In this document: positions 1 through 5,339 of the stretch, piece by piece
How the letters are laid out: the number at the start of each line of letters is the position of its first letter
Numbering within the stretch: the first letter of the stretch is position 1
From: Asticcacaulis sp. UBA2476
Lineage (GTDB): Bacteria > Pseudomonadota > Alphaproteobacteria > Caulobacterales > Caulobacteraceae
Assembly: GCA_002342035.1 (NCBI GenBank)
Contig: DDPE01000067.1
Location: 1 to 5,339, forward strand
Length of the DNA stretch: 5,339 bases
Direction of reading: 5' to 3'
Made by a program: the position numbers and the translations under genes
The notes under the pieces: generated by a model
What the model saw: the letters and a program-made list of their open reading frames with translations, nothing else
Told to the model about the DNA's origin: nothing
The model's database searches: none

Positions 1-2
1 TA

Positions 3-49
3 GAGCGCATTCCGAAAAGTGTGAGCGGTTTTTCGGATAAAATGCGCGT
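3..49. repeat. REP-like interrupted palindrome
   Basis: The outer arms GCGCAT (5-10) and ATGCGC (42-47) pair, as do the inner arms TCCGAAAA (11-18) and TTTTCGGA (30-37). A 4-base bulge (38-41) lies on one side and the loop is about 11 bases. The element sits about 10 bases past the stop codon of the ABC ATPase gene. Very similar GCGCAT-CCGAAAA-GTGTGA palindromes recur in intergenic DNA of alphaproteobacteria; this is recalled, not searched. As RNA it could fold into a stable hairpin and protect the 3' end of the operon transcript. No clear T-run follows it on either strand, so a classical rho-independent terminator is not shown. Confidence 0.65.
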
Positions 50-58
50 TAAAAACAA

Positions 59-760
59 TTAGGTGAGCGGCGTAATCTGGCGGTCATCCAGAATCTTACC
101 GTCTTCCATGTGAATAATACGGTCGGCATAGGCTTCAAGGCGCGGATCGTGGGTCACGCAGATCACCGCCGCCCCATGCTCCTTGGCCGCCCGGTGCAGC
201 AGCTTGATGACCACCTGACCGCTGACGGAATCGAGCGCCGAAGTCGGTTCATCGGCAAACAGCAGTTGCGGATTCTTCGACAGGGCGCGCGCAATGGCGA
301 CCCGCTGCTTTTCCCCGCCCGACAATGCCGCCGGTGTCTGGCGCAAACGGTGCTCCAGTCCCACTTCGGTCAGGGCCGCAATCGCACGCTGACGGGCCTC
401 GGGGCCCTTGACCTTGCAGAATTTCAGCACCTGCTCGACCTGCTGGGTGGCGTTGAGCGCCGGAAACAGATTGAAGCCCTGAAAGATAAACCCACAGTGA
501 TCGAGGCGGAACTTATCGATCTTAGCCTTCTTCTTTTTCCACAGGTCTTCGCCCAGAGCAATGACTTCACCTTCATCAGGTTTCATCAACCCGGACAGTG
601 CCGCAATCAGGGTCGACTTGCCTGACCCGGACGGCCCCATCACCATGGTCACCTGACCATGATAGGCGTTGAAATCGACATGGTTAAGCACCTGCTGCTT
701 GGTCTTGCCGATCTTGTAACTCTTGGACAACCCCTTGGCGTCAATGGCAATATTACTCAT
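59..760 (-). CDS. ABC transporter ATP-binding protein, DevA/LolD/MacB type
   Basis: This 233-residue cytoplasmic ATPase should drive the permease encoded just upstream. All core motifs are intact: Walker A GPSGSGKST (42-50), Q-loop Q94, signature LSGGEKQR (146-153), Walker B LLFADEP (166-172) with catalytic E171, D-loop SALD (174-177) and switch H204 in VTHD. The length and motif spacing fit the small stand-alone ATPases of the LolD/MacB/DevA group, which power extracytoplasmic work through FtsX-like permeases. A lysine-rich stretch (75-80) follows the N-terminal beta region. The ATG start at 760 overlaps the permease stop as ATGA, so translation is probably coupled; no strong separate ribosome binding site is visible. 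The gene ends just before the palindrome at the window edge. The substrate cannot be told from the sequence. Confidence 0.93.
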   Translation of the reverse strand: MSNIAIDAKGLSKSYKIGKTKQQVLNHVDFNAYHGQVTMVMGPSGSGKSTLIAALSGLMKPDEGEVIALGEDLWKKKKAKIDKFRLDHCGFIFQGFNLFPALNATQQVEQVLKFCKVKGPEARQRAIAALTEVGLEHRLRQTPAALSGGEKQRVAIARALSKNPQLLFADEPTSALDSVSGQVVIKLLHRAAKEHGAAVICVTHDPRLEAYADRIIHMEDGKILDDRQITPLT

Positions 761-1896
761 CTTAACAAGTCCGCAGGCTGGCTTTTCTTAAGGATGCCGA
801 GCGAAAACAGACCCGACAGAATGGCGATGCTGAGAAGCATCAAGGTTACAAAGATACAAAGCCACATAGGAAAATACATGGGCACACCTCCCATCTTAGC
901 CAGACCAGCGACCCCTGCTGTTAATGCTAAGGTGAAAATCAACCCAAACACGCCGACCCAGAATGAGAGCTCCATGATGATCACACGCAGCCTTCCCATC
1001 GACACGCCCAAGGCCCGCAGCGAGGCGAATTCCTTGATATTGGCCAGAATAGCGCCCTGAAGCGTCTGCCAGGTGATGACGATGCCGATAAAAATACCGA
1101 CAAGCACCGCAAACCCTAAGATGACCGAGATACCACCCTCTTTAAGCATAGTCCCTTGATTGGCGACCGACAGGTCTTCGCGGGTCCAGGCCCTAAACTG
1201 ACCGCCGCCAATGGCGTTAAGCTCAGCCACCACCTGCTTAGCGCGGGTCGGGTCCTTGACCTTGACGAGTATTGGCCCAACGCGCGGACCTTCGTAAATA
1301 ATCCCCAACAGGCGCGCGGTCTGGCGCGACGTAAACACCATCGATTGGAATGTGGACGGATAATCATCGATCGCGGCGCGGACATTAACCGTCTGACCGT
1401 TCATCTTGGCCTTATCGCCCACCTGAACCCCCAGTTTGGCCAAGACTGTGCGATCCAGTACAATCGCGTATGGCTCCTGCAAGGCCTGCATGGTTGCTTC
1501 GGAAAAATCGTTGGGCAGGGTCACTGAGCCCTCGAACGGATCAATCACGATGACCTGAACGCCATCGGATTTGGCGGGCTGACCGTCCTTGGGGAAGTTC
1601 GAAAAGTTAGCCCAGCTCCCGTTCATCGGCATGACTTCGGCCACGTCCGGATGCTGATACAGCATCGGGATAATCCGGCGCGGCTGACCTCCGGAATTAG
1701 CAAACAGGCTTTCCGACTGCGGCGGCAGCACCATGATATGGGCAGGAGACCGGTCAATCGTATTGGTAAACGACTTGGCCATGCCCATGAACATGCCGGT
1801 AAAAGCCAAAACCAGCAGCCCGGCCACAGCCAAGGCGATAACGGCGGCCAGATACCGGCGCCATTCAAAAATCAGGGTAGATAAAGCTAAAGACAT
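757..1896 (-). CDS. ABC transporter permease, FtsX-like, DevC/MacB type
   Basis: This 379-residue inner membrane protein has the four-helix FtsX/MacB layout. TM1 is at about 15-40. A large extracytoplasmic domain spans about 41-250, and three more helices lie at about 255-280, 304-333 and 340-368. The segment EFASLRALGVS (289-299), just after TM2, is the cytoplasmic coupling region typical of DevC and MacB permeases and should touch the ATPase. The tail ends in PADLLR, like the PAEALR ends of this family. DevC-type permeases usually work with a DevB/HlyD-like membrane fusion protein and TolC to export lipids, peptides or drugs. No such gene lies upstream here, so the substrate and partners are open. 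The ATG at 1896 has a strong ribosome binding site and the gene is first in its operon. Confidence 0.9.
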   Translation of the reverse strand: MSLALSTLIFEWRRYLAAVIALAVAGLLVLAFTGMFMGMAKSFTNTIDRSPAHIMVLPPQSESLFANSGGQPRRIIPMLYQHPDVAEVMPMNGSWANFSNFPKDGQPAKSDGVQVIVIDPFEGSVTLPNDFSEATMQALQEPYAIVLDRTVLAKLGVQVGDKAKMNGQTVNVRAAIDDYPSTFQSMVFTSRQTARLLGIIYEGPRVGPILVKVKDPTRAKQVVAELNAIGGGQFRAWTREDLSVANQGTMLKEGGISVILGFAVLVGIFIGIVITWQTLQGAILANIKEFASLRALGVSMGRLRVIIMELSFWVGVFGLIFTLALTAGVAGLAKMGGVPMYFPMWLCIFVTLMLLSIAILSGLFSLGILKKSQPADLLR

Positions 1897-1900
1897 AGAA

Positions 1901-1909
1901 CCCCTTCCT
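1901..1909 (-). promoter_or_regulatory. Ribosome binding site of the permease gene
   Basis: On the minus strand AGGAAGGGG lies 4 bases before the ATG at 1896, with its AGGA core 9 bases away. It is the clearest Shine-Dalgarno sequence in the window and fixes the start of the operon's first gene. Confidence 0.75.
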
Positions 1910-1955
1910 CACTGGGTTCAACATCTTAGCTTTTGCAACAAAGGTCTAATTAAAT

Positions 1956-1975
1956 CGGTGTAATGCACATTACCG
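1956..1975. promoter_or_regulatory. Operator-like inverted repeat upstream of the ABC operon
   Basis: GTAATGCACATTAC (1960-1973) has two perfect 6-base arms around a 2-base centre. Partly matching CGG and CCG flanks sit outside, offset by two bases. It lies about 64 bases before the permease start, where a repressor such as a TetR or MarR family protein could act. I could not place a convincing -35/-10 pair next to it, and no regulator gene is in the window. A chance palindrome is possible. Confidence 0.3.
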
Positions 1976-2117
1976 TTTGTTTATGCGCAATTCCCTCATC
2001 TCTTTGCACCGCCGCTGAAATCGTGAGATTTGAGTCAGATAATAGCCGACAAGCGCCGCAGCTAGGCTTACTACCTGCAAGCGCAGACTGCGTATTAGCT
2101 GGCCAAAGACCGCGATT

Positions 2118-2741
2118 TCAAATGTCGTGCTTGGCGGCGATGAAATATGCCGCTCCCGTCCAGACGGTGATGGCGGCGGCGATCCAGATCAATCCGTATG
2201 AAATCAGCGACATCATCGGTACATGGATCGGGTCGAAATCAAAGGCGGCCCAGCTTTCGGTCAGGAGTAACAGTCCCAGCGCCACAAGCTGAATGGTCGT
2301 CTTCCACTTGGCCAGCAGGGTCACAGGCACGGCCACGCCGCGTCCGGCGGCGGCTTCGCGCAGGGCGCTGACGGCAAATTCACGGAACAGGATCAGGGCT
2401 GTCGGCAGGGCAATCACTGGCTGAGCACCCAGAGCGAACAGACCAAGGATCGTGCCGCAGACCAGAATCTTATCGGCGATCGGATCAAGAATGGCGCCCC
2501 AGCGCGTTTCAGCGTGCATCTTGCGCGCCAGATACCCGTCGGCGAAATCGGTCACCGAGGCCACCACAAAGGCCACGCAGGCCCATCTTTGCATGGCGAA
2601 CTGGTCGTCGATAGTAAGATATGCGCTCAGGAACGGTACGCCCCCCGCTGCCCCGGCCAGCAGCACGAACATGACCAGCCCGACCACCAGACGCACAGCC
2701 GTGATGGCATTGGGAATGGGGCTGACGTTTTCTTTGGTCAT
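2118..2741 (-). CDS. pgsA: CDP-diacylglycerol--glycerol-3-phosphate 3-phosphatidyltransferase
   Basis: This inner membrane enzyme makes phosphatidylglycerophosphate from CDP-diacylglycerol and glycerol 3-phosphate, the committed step to phosphatidylglycerol and cardiolipin. Numbered from the ATG at 2741 (207 residues), it has the full CDP-alcohol phosphotransferase motif: D65, D68, G69, A72, R73, G82, D86 and D90 in the required spacing. PNAITAVR (10-17), REFAVSALRE (120-129) and KWKTTIQ (145-151) are also typical of PgsA rather than of phosphatidylserine synthase. Hydrophobic segments fill the rest, fitting about six helices. A GTG at 2789 would add 16 residues, but it lacks a ribosome binding site and the extra residues are polar and atypical. 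The ATG has a weak AGAGA about 7 bases upstream. The downstream 221-base gap shows no clear terminator. Confidence 0.93.
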   Translation of the reverse strand: MTKENVSPIPNAITAVRLVVGLVMFVLLAGAAGGVPFLSAYLTIDDQFAMQRWACVAFVVASVTDFADGYLARKMHAETRWGAILDPIADKILVCGTILGLFALGAQPVIALPTALILFREFAVSALREAAAGRGVAVPVTLLAKWKTTIQLVALGLLLLTESWAAFDFDPIHVPMMSLISYGLIWIAAAITVWTGAAYFIAAKHDI

Positions 2742-2823
2742 GGGGAATCTCTGCGATTTAAACTGGCTGTTCTTTTGGCATTTAATCACTCAGCGCTCAA
2801 GCCGCGAAGCAGTAGCGCGCCGA

Positions 2824-2844
2824 AAAACCCCACATTCAAGGGGC
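2824..2844 (-). terminator. Weak terminator-like hairpin upstream of pgsA
   Basis: Read on the minus strand, GCCCC and GGGGT can pair around an 8-base loop (four G-C pairs plus one G-T pair), and the stem runs straight into TTTTT. No minus-strand gene ends here. If transcription starts further upstream, this could be an attenuator about 85 bases before the pgsA start. The stem is short, so the call is weak. Confidence 0.2.
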
Positions 2845-3035
2845 AAATGGCAATGCCTCACTTAGGCGAGCCTGTTTCACAATCGCACAACCTTTAGGGG
2901 GCATATGTCCCGCAATCGATTAATTTGCGACCCGCGAAGCCCGCACACACCCATCTGTGAGCGAATCCTCCCGCCTAATTTTTATAAGTATATCATAAAG
3001 ATAGCGGGATTGGTCTTTATCAGGACGGTTTATCC

Positions 3036-3065
3036 CATAAGCGGACGGCGGCGGCCCGCTTTATG
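3036..3065 (+). other. Leader hairpin 1 before the small membrane-protein gene
   Basis: CATAAGCGG (3036-3044) pairs with CCGCTTTATG (3056-3065), giving nine base pairs with one bulged T (3060) and an 11-base loop. The 5' base of the stem also belongs to ATCCC (3032-3036), which can pair with GGGAT (3006-3010). GGGAT in turn overlaps GCGGGA (3004-3009), the partner of TCCCGC (2969-2974). Competing folds are therefore possible. It ends 5 bases before a GAGG ribosome-binding-like sequence. Confidence 0.35.
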
Positions 3066-3080
3066 CACTGAGGTAACTAA

Positions 3081-3140
3081 ATGGCCTGTTCGGCGCGCAA
3101 ACGCCCACAGGCTCAGGTTTCAAGTCAAAAAGGCCGGTAA
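3081..3140 (+). other. Possible 19-codon upstream reading frame
   Basis: An ATG at 3081 follows TGAGG at 3069-3073 with 7 bases between. It encodes MACSARKRPQAQVSSQKGR and stops at 3138-3140, four bases before the ATG of the small membrane-protein gene in another frame. The peptide is basic and resembles no known leader. The good ribosome binding site, contrasted with the weak one of the next gene, allows translational coupling or reinitiation. It may equally be chance. The hairpin at 3084-3112 lies inside it. Confidence 0.2.
3084..3112 (+). other. Leader hairpin 2 before the small membrane-protein gene
   Basis: GCCTGT (3084-3089) pairs with ACAGGC (3107-3112), and inside that GGCG (3092-3095) pairs with CGCC (3102-3105). 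A 2x1 internal loop separates the two stems and the apical loop is 6 bases (CGCAAA). Ten base pairs make it the strongest simple hairpin in this gap. No T-run follows, so it is not a standard terminator. It ends 32 bases before the ATG at 3145. Confidence 0.4.
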
Positions 3141-3144
3141 TATC

Positions 3145-3372
3145 ATGTCGATAATGTCCCCGTTCCAAAACGAAGCGTCAACTGAGCGCCGCGACCATAG
3201 CTGGTTGGGCTGGGTATTTCTCGTATCGTGGGTGGTTGTGATCGCCCTGACGGTCATGGTGCACAAAACCGCTACGGATTTCACCCATGCCTACGCCCTG
3301 CCGCTGATCGCAGGCAGCCTGTGGATGTCGATCTATCTGCTGTTCCTGACGCCGGATCTCAAGGCGGACTAA
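3145..3372 (+). CDS. Small two-helix membrane protein of unknown function
   Basis: I do not recognise this 75-residue protein. A polar N-terminus with an acidic and basic cluster (residues about 9-18) is followed by a first hydrophobic helix (about 20-39, WLGWVFLVSWVVVIALTVMV). A short loop (HKTATDFTHAY) and a second helix (about 51-70) come next, ending in TPDLKAD. This hairpin layout, tryptophan-rich at the membrane edges, is convincing for a real inner membrane protein. The ATG at 3145 is chosen because the hydrophobic part lies downstream of it. A second ATG at 3154 would give 72 residues. The ribosome binding site is weak (AAGG, 11 bases upstream). Extending back to ATG 2905 gives 155 residues but adds an unlikely N-terminus. 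It is alone on the plus strand, divergent from pgsA and convergent with uvrC. Confidence 0.65.
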   Translation: MSIMSPFQNEASTERRDHSWLGWVFLVSWVVVIALTVMVHKTATDFTHAYALPLIAGSLWMSIYLLFLTPDLKAD

Positions 3373-3380
3373 TTTTCCGT

Positions 3381-3401
3381 CACGGCTAAAAATCAGCCGT
3401 G
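3381..3401. terminator. Hairpin between convergent small gene and uvrC
   Basis: CACGGCT (3381-3387) and AGCCGTG (3395-3401) are perfect 7-base arms around AAAAATC. TTTT (3373-3376) and AAAA (3402-3405) flank them and could extend the stem past a 4-base bulge. It lies 8 bases after the small gene's stop and includes the last two codons and part of the stop codon of uvrC. The position suits a bidirectional terminator, but neither strand has a free T-run after the stem. Confidence 0.4.
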
Positions 3402-5306
3402 AAAATAATCATATATTTTCTGAGCCATAGCGGCATTGATGCCTTCGATCTTGATCAGGTCTTCGACGCGGGCTTCCCCCACTTCGCGGGCTGAGCCAAA
3501 AGCCTGCAACAACGCGCGTTTACGGCGCGCGCCGATGCCGTCAATCTCATCAAGCGGGTTTTTAGTCAGGGCGGCGGCCCGTTTTTGACGGTTCGCCCCA
3601 ATGGCATAACGGTGGGCTTCATCGCGCAGGCGTTGCAGGTAATATAAAACCGGCGATTTCGGCTCCATCATGAACGGCAACCGCCCCGGCATGAAAAAGC
3701 GCTCCATGCCCGCGTCGCGGTTCGGCCCCTTGGCCACCCCGACGATCTTTATATCGCTCATGCCCAGCTCATCCATGACGCCCAACACGGCATCAAGCTG
3801 CCCCTGACCACCGTCCACCAGCACCAGATCGGGCTTGCCAAAGCCTTCGTCTTCTGAGGCATCCGATGCTCGGTTTTTAAGGCGCAGGAATCGCCGGCGG
3901 AACACTTCGCGCATCATGGCATAGTCGTCGCCGGCCACCGTATCGAGGTCGCGGATGGTGAATTTGCGGTACTGGCCCTTCATGAACCCTTCGGGGCCTG
4001 CTACCACCATACCACCGACCGCATGGGTGCCGCTCAGGTGGGAGTTATCGTAGATTTCGATGCGCGTCGGCGGGGCAGCCAACCCAAAAGTCTCCGCCAC
4101 CCCTTGCAGCAGTTTAGATTGCGCCGATTGTTCTGCCATGCGCCGCCCCAAGGCCGCTTTGGCATTGTTGAGCGCGTGCTGCACGACATCGAGCTTTTCG
4201 CCGCGCTGCGGGCAGGTGATCTGCACTTTGCGGTCGGCTTTCAGGCTTAAAGCCTCCATCATCAGGTCGGGCTCGCTCAAGCCGTGGGAAATGAGAACAA
4301 GCTTCGGCACGGGCTTGTCCTGATAGAACTGGCCCAGAAAAGCATCAAGGATATCGCCCTCAGAATCGGAAATATCGACGCGTGGGAAATAGGCCCGGTC
4401 GCCCCAGTTCTGACCGGCCCGGTAAAACACGCTCTGGACGCAGGCATAACCGCCTTCGGCATGGACGGCGAAGACATCGGCCTCAGCCTCGTTCAAGCCC
4501 ACCGACGACGACATGACCACATGATTAAGCGCCCGCATCCGGTCGCGCAGATGGGCGGCGCGCTCAAATTCCATATCCTCAGACGCCCGCATCATGCGCG
4601 CCGACAGGTCTTCGATCACCGCGCGGCTCTTGCCATTCAAAAAGGTCTGGGCCTGTTTGACTAGCTCACCGTAAGCTTCGAGGCCGATCTCACCCGTGCA
4701 CGGCGCCGAACAGCGCTTGATCTGATGCAACATGCACGGCCGGGTGCGGCTGGCGTAAACATTGTCGGTGCAGGTGCGCAGCAAAAACGCCCGTTGCAGG
4801 GTATCAAGCGTGCGGTTGACCGCCAGAGTCGAGGCAAACGGCCCGTAATATTCGCCCTTGATGCTGTGTGAGCCGCGGTGCTTGGTGATCTGCGGCGCTT
4901 CGTGGTCTTTGCGCACCAGAATTTCGGCAAAGGATTTATCATCGCGCAACAGGACGTTGTAGCGGGGTTTCAGCGACTTGATCAGGCGCGCTTCCAGCAG
5001 CAACGCCTCACCTTCGGTTTCGGTGCGTACCAGCACCATTTCGCGCGTCAACGACACCATGCGGGCGATGCGGTTGGAATGGAACCGGCCTTGGGCGTAC
5101 TGAAGGATGCGTTTTTTTAAGCTCTTGGCCTTACCGACATACAGAACCTCAGAGTCCGTGCCTATCATGCGATAGACACCGGGCTTATCAGGGGCGAGTG
5201 CGGCCTCCTTGCGGATCAGCTCACCACCGATCAGAAGCTCATTCATGGCCTCAAGATCAACCGGCGGCATGATCGGCGCATCGTCTTGAATCGGTTCGTC
5301 AGTCAA
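3393..5306 (-). CDS. uvrC: Excinuclease ABC subunit C (nucleotide excision repair nuclease)
   Basis: UvrC joins the UvrB-DNA complex and cuts the damaged strand on both sides of the lesion. This 637-residue copy is complete; E. coli UvrC has 610. The GIY-YIG domain (about 41-118) makes the 3' cut: GVY (43-45), YVG (56-58) and aligned residues Y56, K59, R66, E105 and N117. C179, C191, C199 and C203 match the C-x11-C-x7-C-x3-C iron-sulfur site described in E. coli UvrC. A UVR domain (about 224-260) contacts UvrB. The RNase H-like domain for the 5' cut has D420 (YDNSH), D460 or D461 (GDDYAMM), D498 (VDGGQGQL) and H565 (DEAHRYA). Two helix-hairpin-helix motifs close the protein (about 583-605 and 617-635). 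The start is TTG at 5306: AGGAA lies 6 bases before it and an in-frame TAA just upstream rules out a longer form. Confidence 0.97.
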   Translation of the reverse strand: MTDEPIQDDAPIMPPVDLEAMNELLIGGELIRKEAALAPDKPGVYRMIGTDSEVLYVGKAKSLKKRILQYAQGRFHSNRIARMVSLTREMVLVRTETEGEALLLEARLIKSLKPRYNVLLRDDKSFAEILVRKDHEAPQITKHRGSHSIKGEYYGPFASTLAVNRTLDTLQRAFLLRTCTDNVYASRTRPCMLHQIKRCSAPCTGEIGLEAYGELVKQAQTFLNGKSRAVIEDLSARMMRASEDMEFERAAHLRDRMRALNHVVMSSSVGLNEAEADVFAVHAEGGYACVQSVFYRAGQNWGDRAYFPRVDISDSEGDILDAFLGQFYQDKPVPKLVLISHGLSEPDLMMEALSLKADRKVQITCPQRGEKLDVVQHALNNAKAALGRRMAEQSAQSKLLQGVAETFGLAAPPTRIEIYDNSHLSGTHAVGGMVVAGPEGFMKGQYRKFTIRDLDTVAGDDYAMMREVFRRRFLRLKNRASDASEDEGFGKPDLVLVDGGQGQLDAVLGVMDELGMSDIKIVGVAKGPNRDAGMERFFMPGRLPFMMEPKSPVLYYLQRLRDEAHRYAIGANRQKRAAALTKNPLDEIDGIGARRKRALLQAFGSAREVGEARVEDLIKIEGINAAMAQKIYDYFHG

Positions 5307-5308
5307 TC

Positions 5309-5329
5309 GGGGTTCCTGTTAGAACCTCC
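5309..5329 (-). promoter_or_regulatory. Inverted repeat over the uvrC ribosome binding site
   Basis: On the minus strand GGTTC (5326-5322) and GAACC (5315-5311) are perfect arms around TAACAG. Two further G-C pairs (5329-5328 with 5310-5309) form past a bulged A (5327). The AGGAA ribosome binding site (5317-5313) lies partly in the loop and partly in the 3' arm, so folding could limit translation from the TTG start. It is not the GTTC-N7-GTTC direct repeat of alphaproteobacterial LexA sites. Confidence 0.35.
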
Positions 5330-5339
5330 CCTCAAGGAG

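Larger units (their letters stand above)
2742..3144. other. 403-base intergenic region between divergent pgsA and the small plus-strand gene
   Basis: I see no convincing protein gene of normal size here. The region must carry the pgsA promoter and probably that of the plus-strand gene. An AT-rich core (about 2976-3003) has -10-like hexamers on both strands, TATAAG at 2983-2988 on plus and TATACT at 2992-2987 on minus, but neither has a good -35 partner at normal spacing. Inverted repeats occur at 2828-2843, 2969-3009, 3006-3036, 3036-3065 and 3084-3112. A reading frame open from ATG 2905 runs into the small gene, but its first 80 residues are arginine-rich and look like translated non-coding DNA. 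Confidence 0.5.

Noticed and set aside
110..625. 171-residue plus-strand reading frame opposite the ATPase gene
   Set aside because: It is antisense to a gene with every ABC ATPase motif intact, and its product is arginine- and glutamine-rich with no family features. The other long frames opposite or inside the permease, pgsA and uvrC are rejected for the same reason.
1950..1964. CtrA-like site (TTAA-N7-TTAA) upstream of the ABC operon
   Set aside because: The second half reads TAAT, with two mismatches in four bases, which is too weak to claim.
2085..2096. CGCAGACTGCG palindrome as a terminator for pgsA
   Set aside because: The arms leave only a one-base loop, so a realistic hairpin keeps about three pairs, and no T-run follows.
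1897..2117. tRNA or other small RNA gene in the gap after pgsA
   Set aside because: No T-loop-like GTTCRA motif, cloverleaf arms or terminator could be found.
2742..2789. GTG start giving a 223-residue PgsA
   Set aside because: No ribosome binding site precedes the GTG, and the extra 16 residues are polar and not typical of the family. The ATG at 2741 starts just before the conserved PN..T..R segment.
2905..3144. N-terminal extension of the small membrane protein to ATG 2905, which has AGGGGG just upstream
   Set aside because: The purine run is only 3 bases from the ATG. The 80 added residues are arginine-rich and low in protein-like pattern, and they span the AT-rich core and strong hairpins.
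5291..5339. LexA (SOS) box upstream of uvrC
   Set aside because: The alphaproteobacterial site is GTTC-N7-GTTC. The GTTC copies here are 18 bases apart, and the nearby GTTC and GAAC form an inverted, not a direct, repeat. A site further upstream, outside the window, is still possible.
1..5339. CRISPR array, insertion sequence, toxin-antitoxin or defence system
   Set aside because: No regularly spaced direct repeats, transposase or defence domains are visible. The large genes are housekeeping or transport genes with intact family motifs.

Overview
The window looks like chromosomal DNA of an alphaproteobacterium. The protein styles of uvrC and pgsA, their linkage and a palindromic repeat at the left edge suggest Caulobacterales, perhaps near Asticcacaulis, but the genus is an inference. 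Most of the sequence is ordinary: four well-supported genes on the minus strand and one small, probably real gene on the plus strand.

Layout from left to right. Positions 3-49 hold a REP-like interrupted palindrome. Next comes a two-gene minus-strand operon, a DevC/MacB-type permease (757-1896) followed by its ATPase (59-760), joined by a 4-base ATGA overlap. A 221-base gap (1897-2117) holds the operon's ribosome binding site and an operator-like inverted repeat. It is followed by pgsA (2118-2741, minus), an acidic-phospholipid synthesis enzyme. A 403-base gap (2742-3144) follows. It has an AT-rich core and several inverted repeats, two of which lie just before a small plus-strand gene for a 75-residue, two-helix membrane protein (3145-3372) of unknown function. 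That gene converges on uvrC (3393-5306, minus), the nucleotide excision repair nuclease. A hairpin spans the junction.

How the genes work together. The permease and ATPase should form one exporter or mechanotransmission-type ABC complex. No membrane fusion partner lies upstream of the permease in this window. uvrC and pgsA are not functionally related, but they are often neighbours in proteobacteria. Here the small plus-strand membrane gene interrupts them, so pgsA must have its own promoter in the 2742-3144 gap.

I found no mobile element, CRISPR array, tRNA, rRNA or obvious new defence system. The least explained part is the structured leader plus small membrane protein at about 2960-3372.
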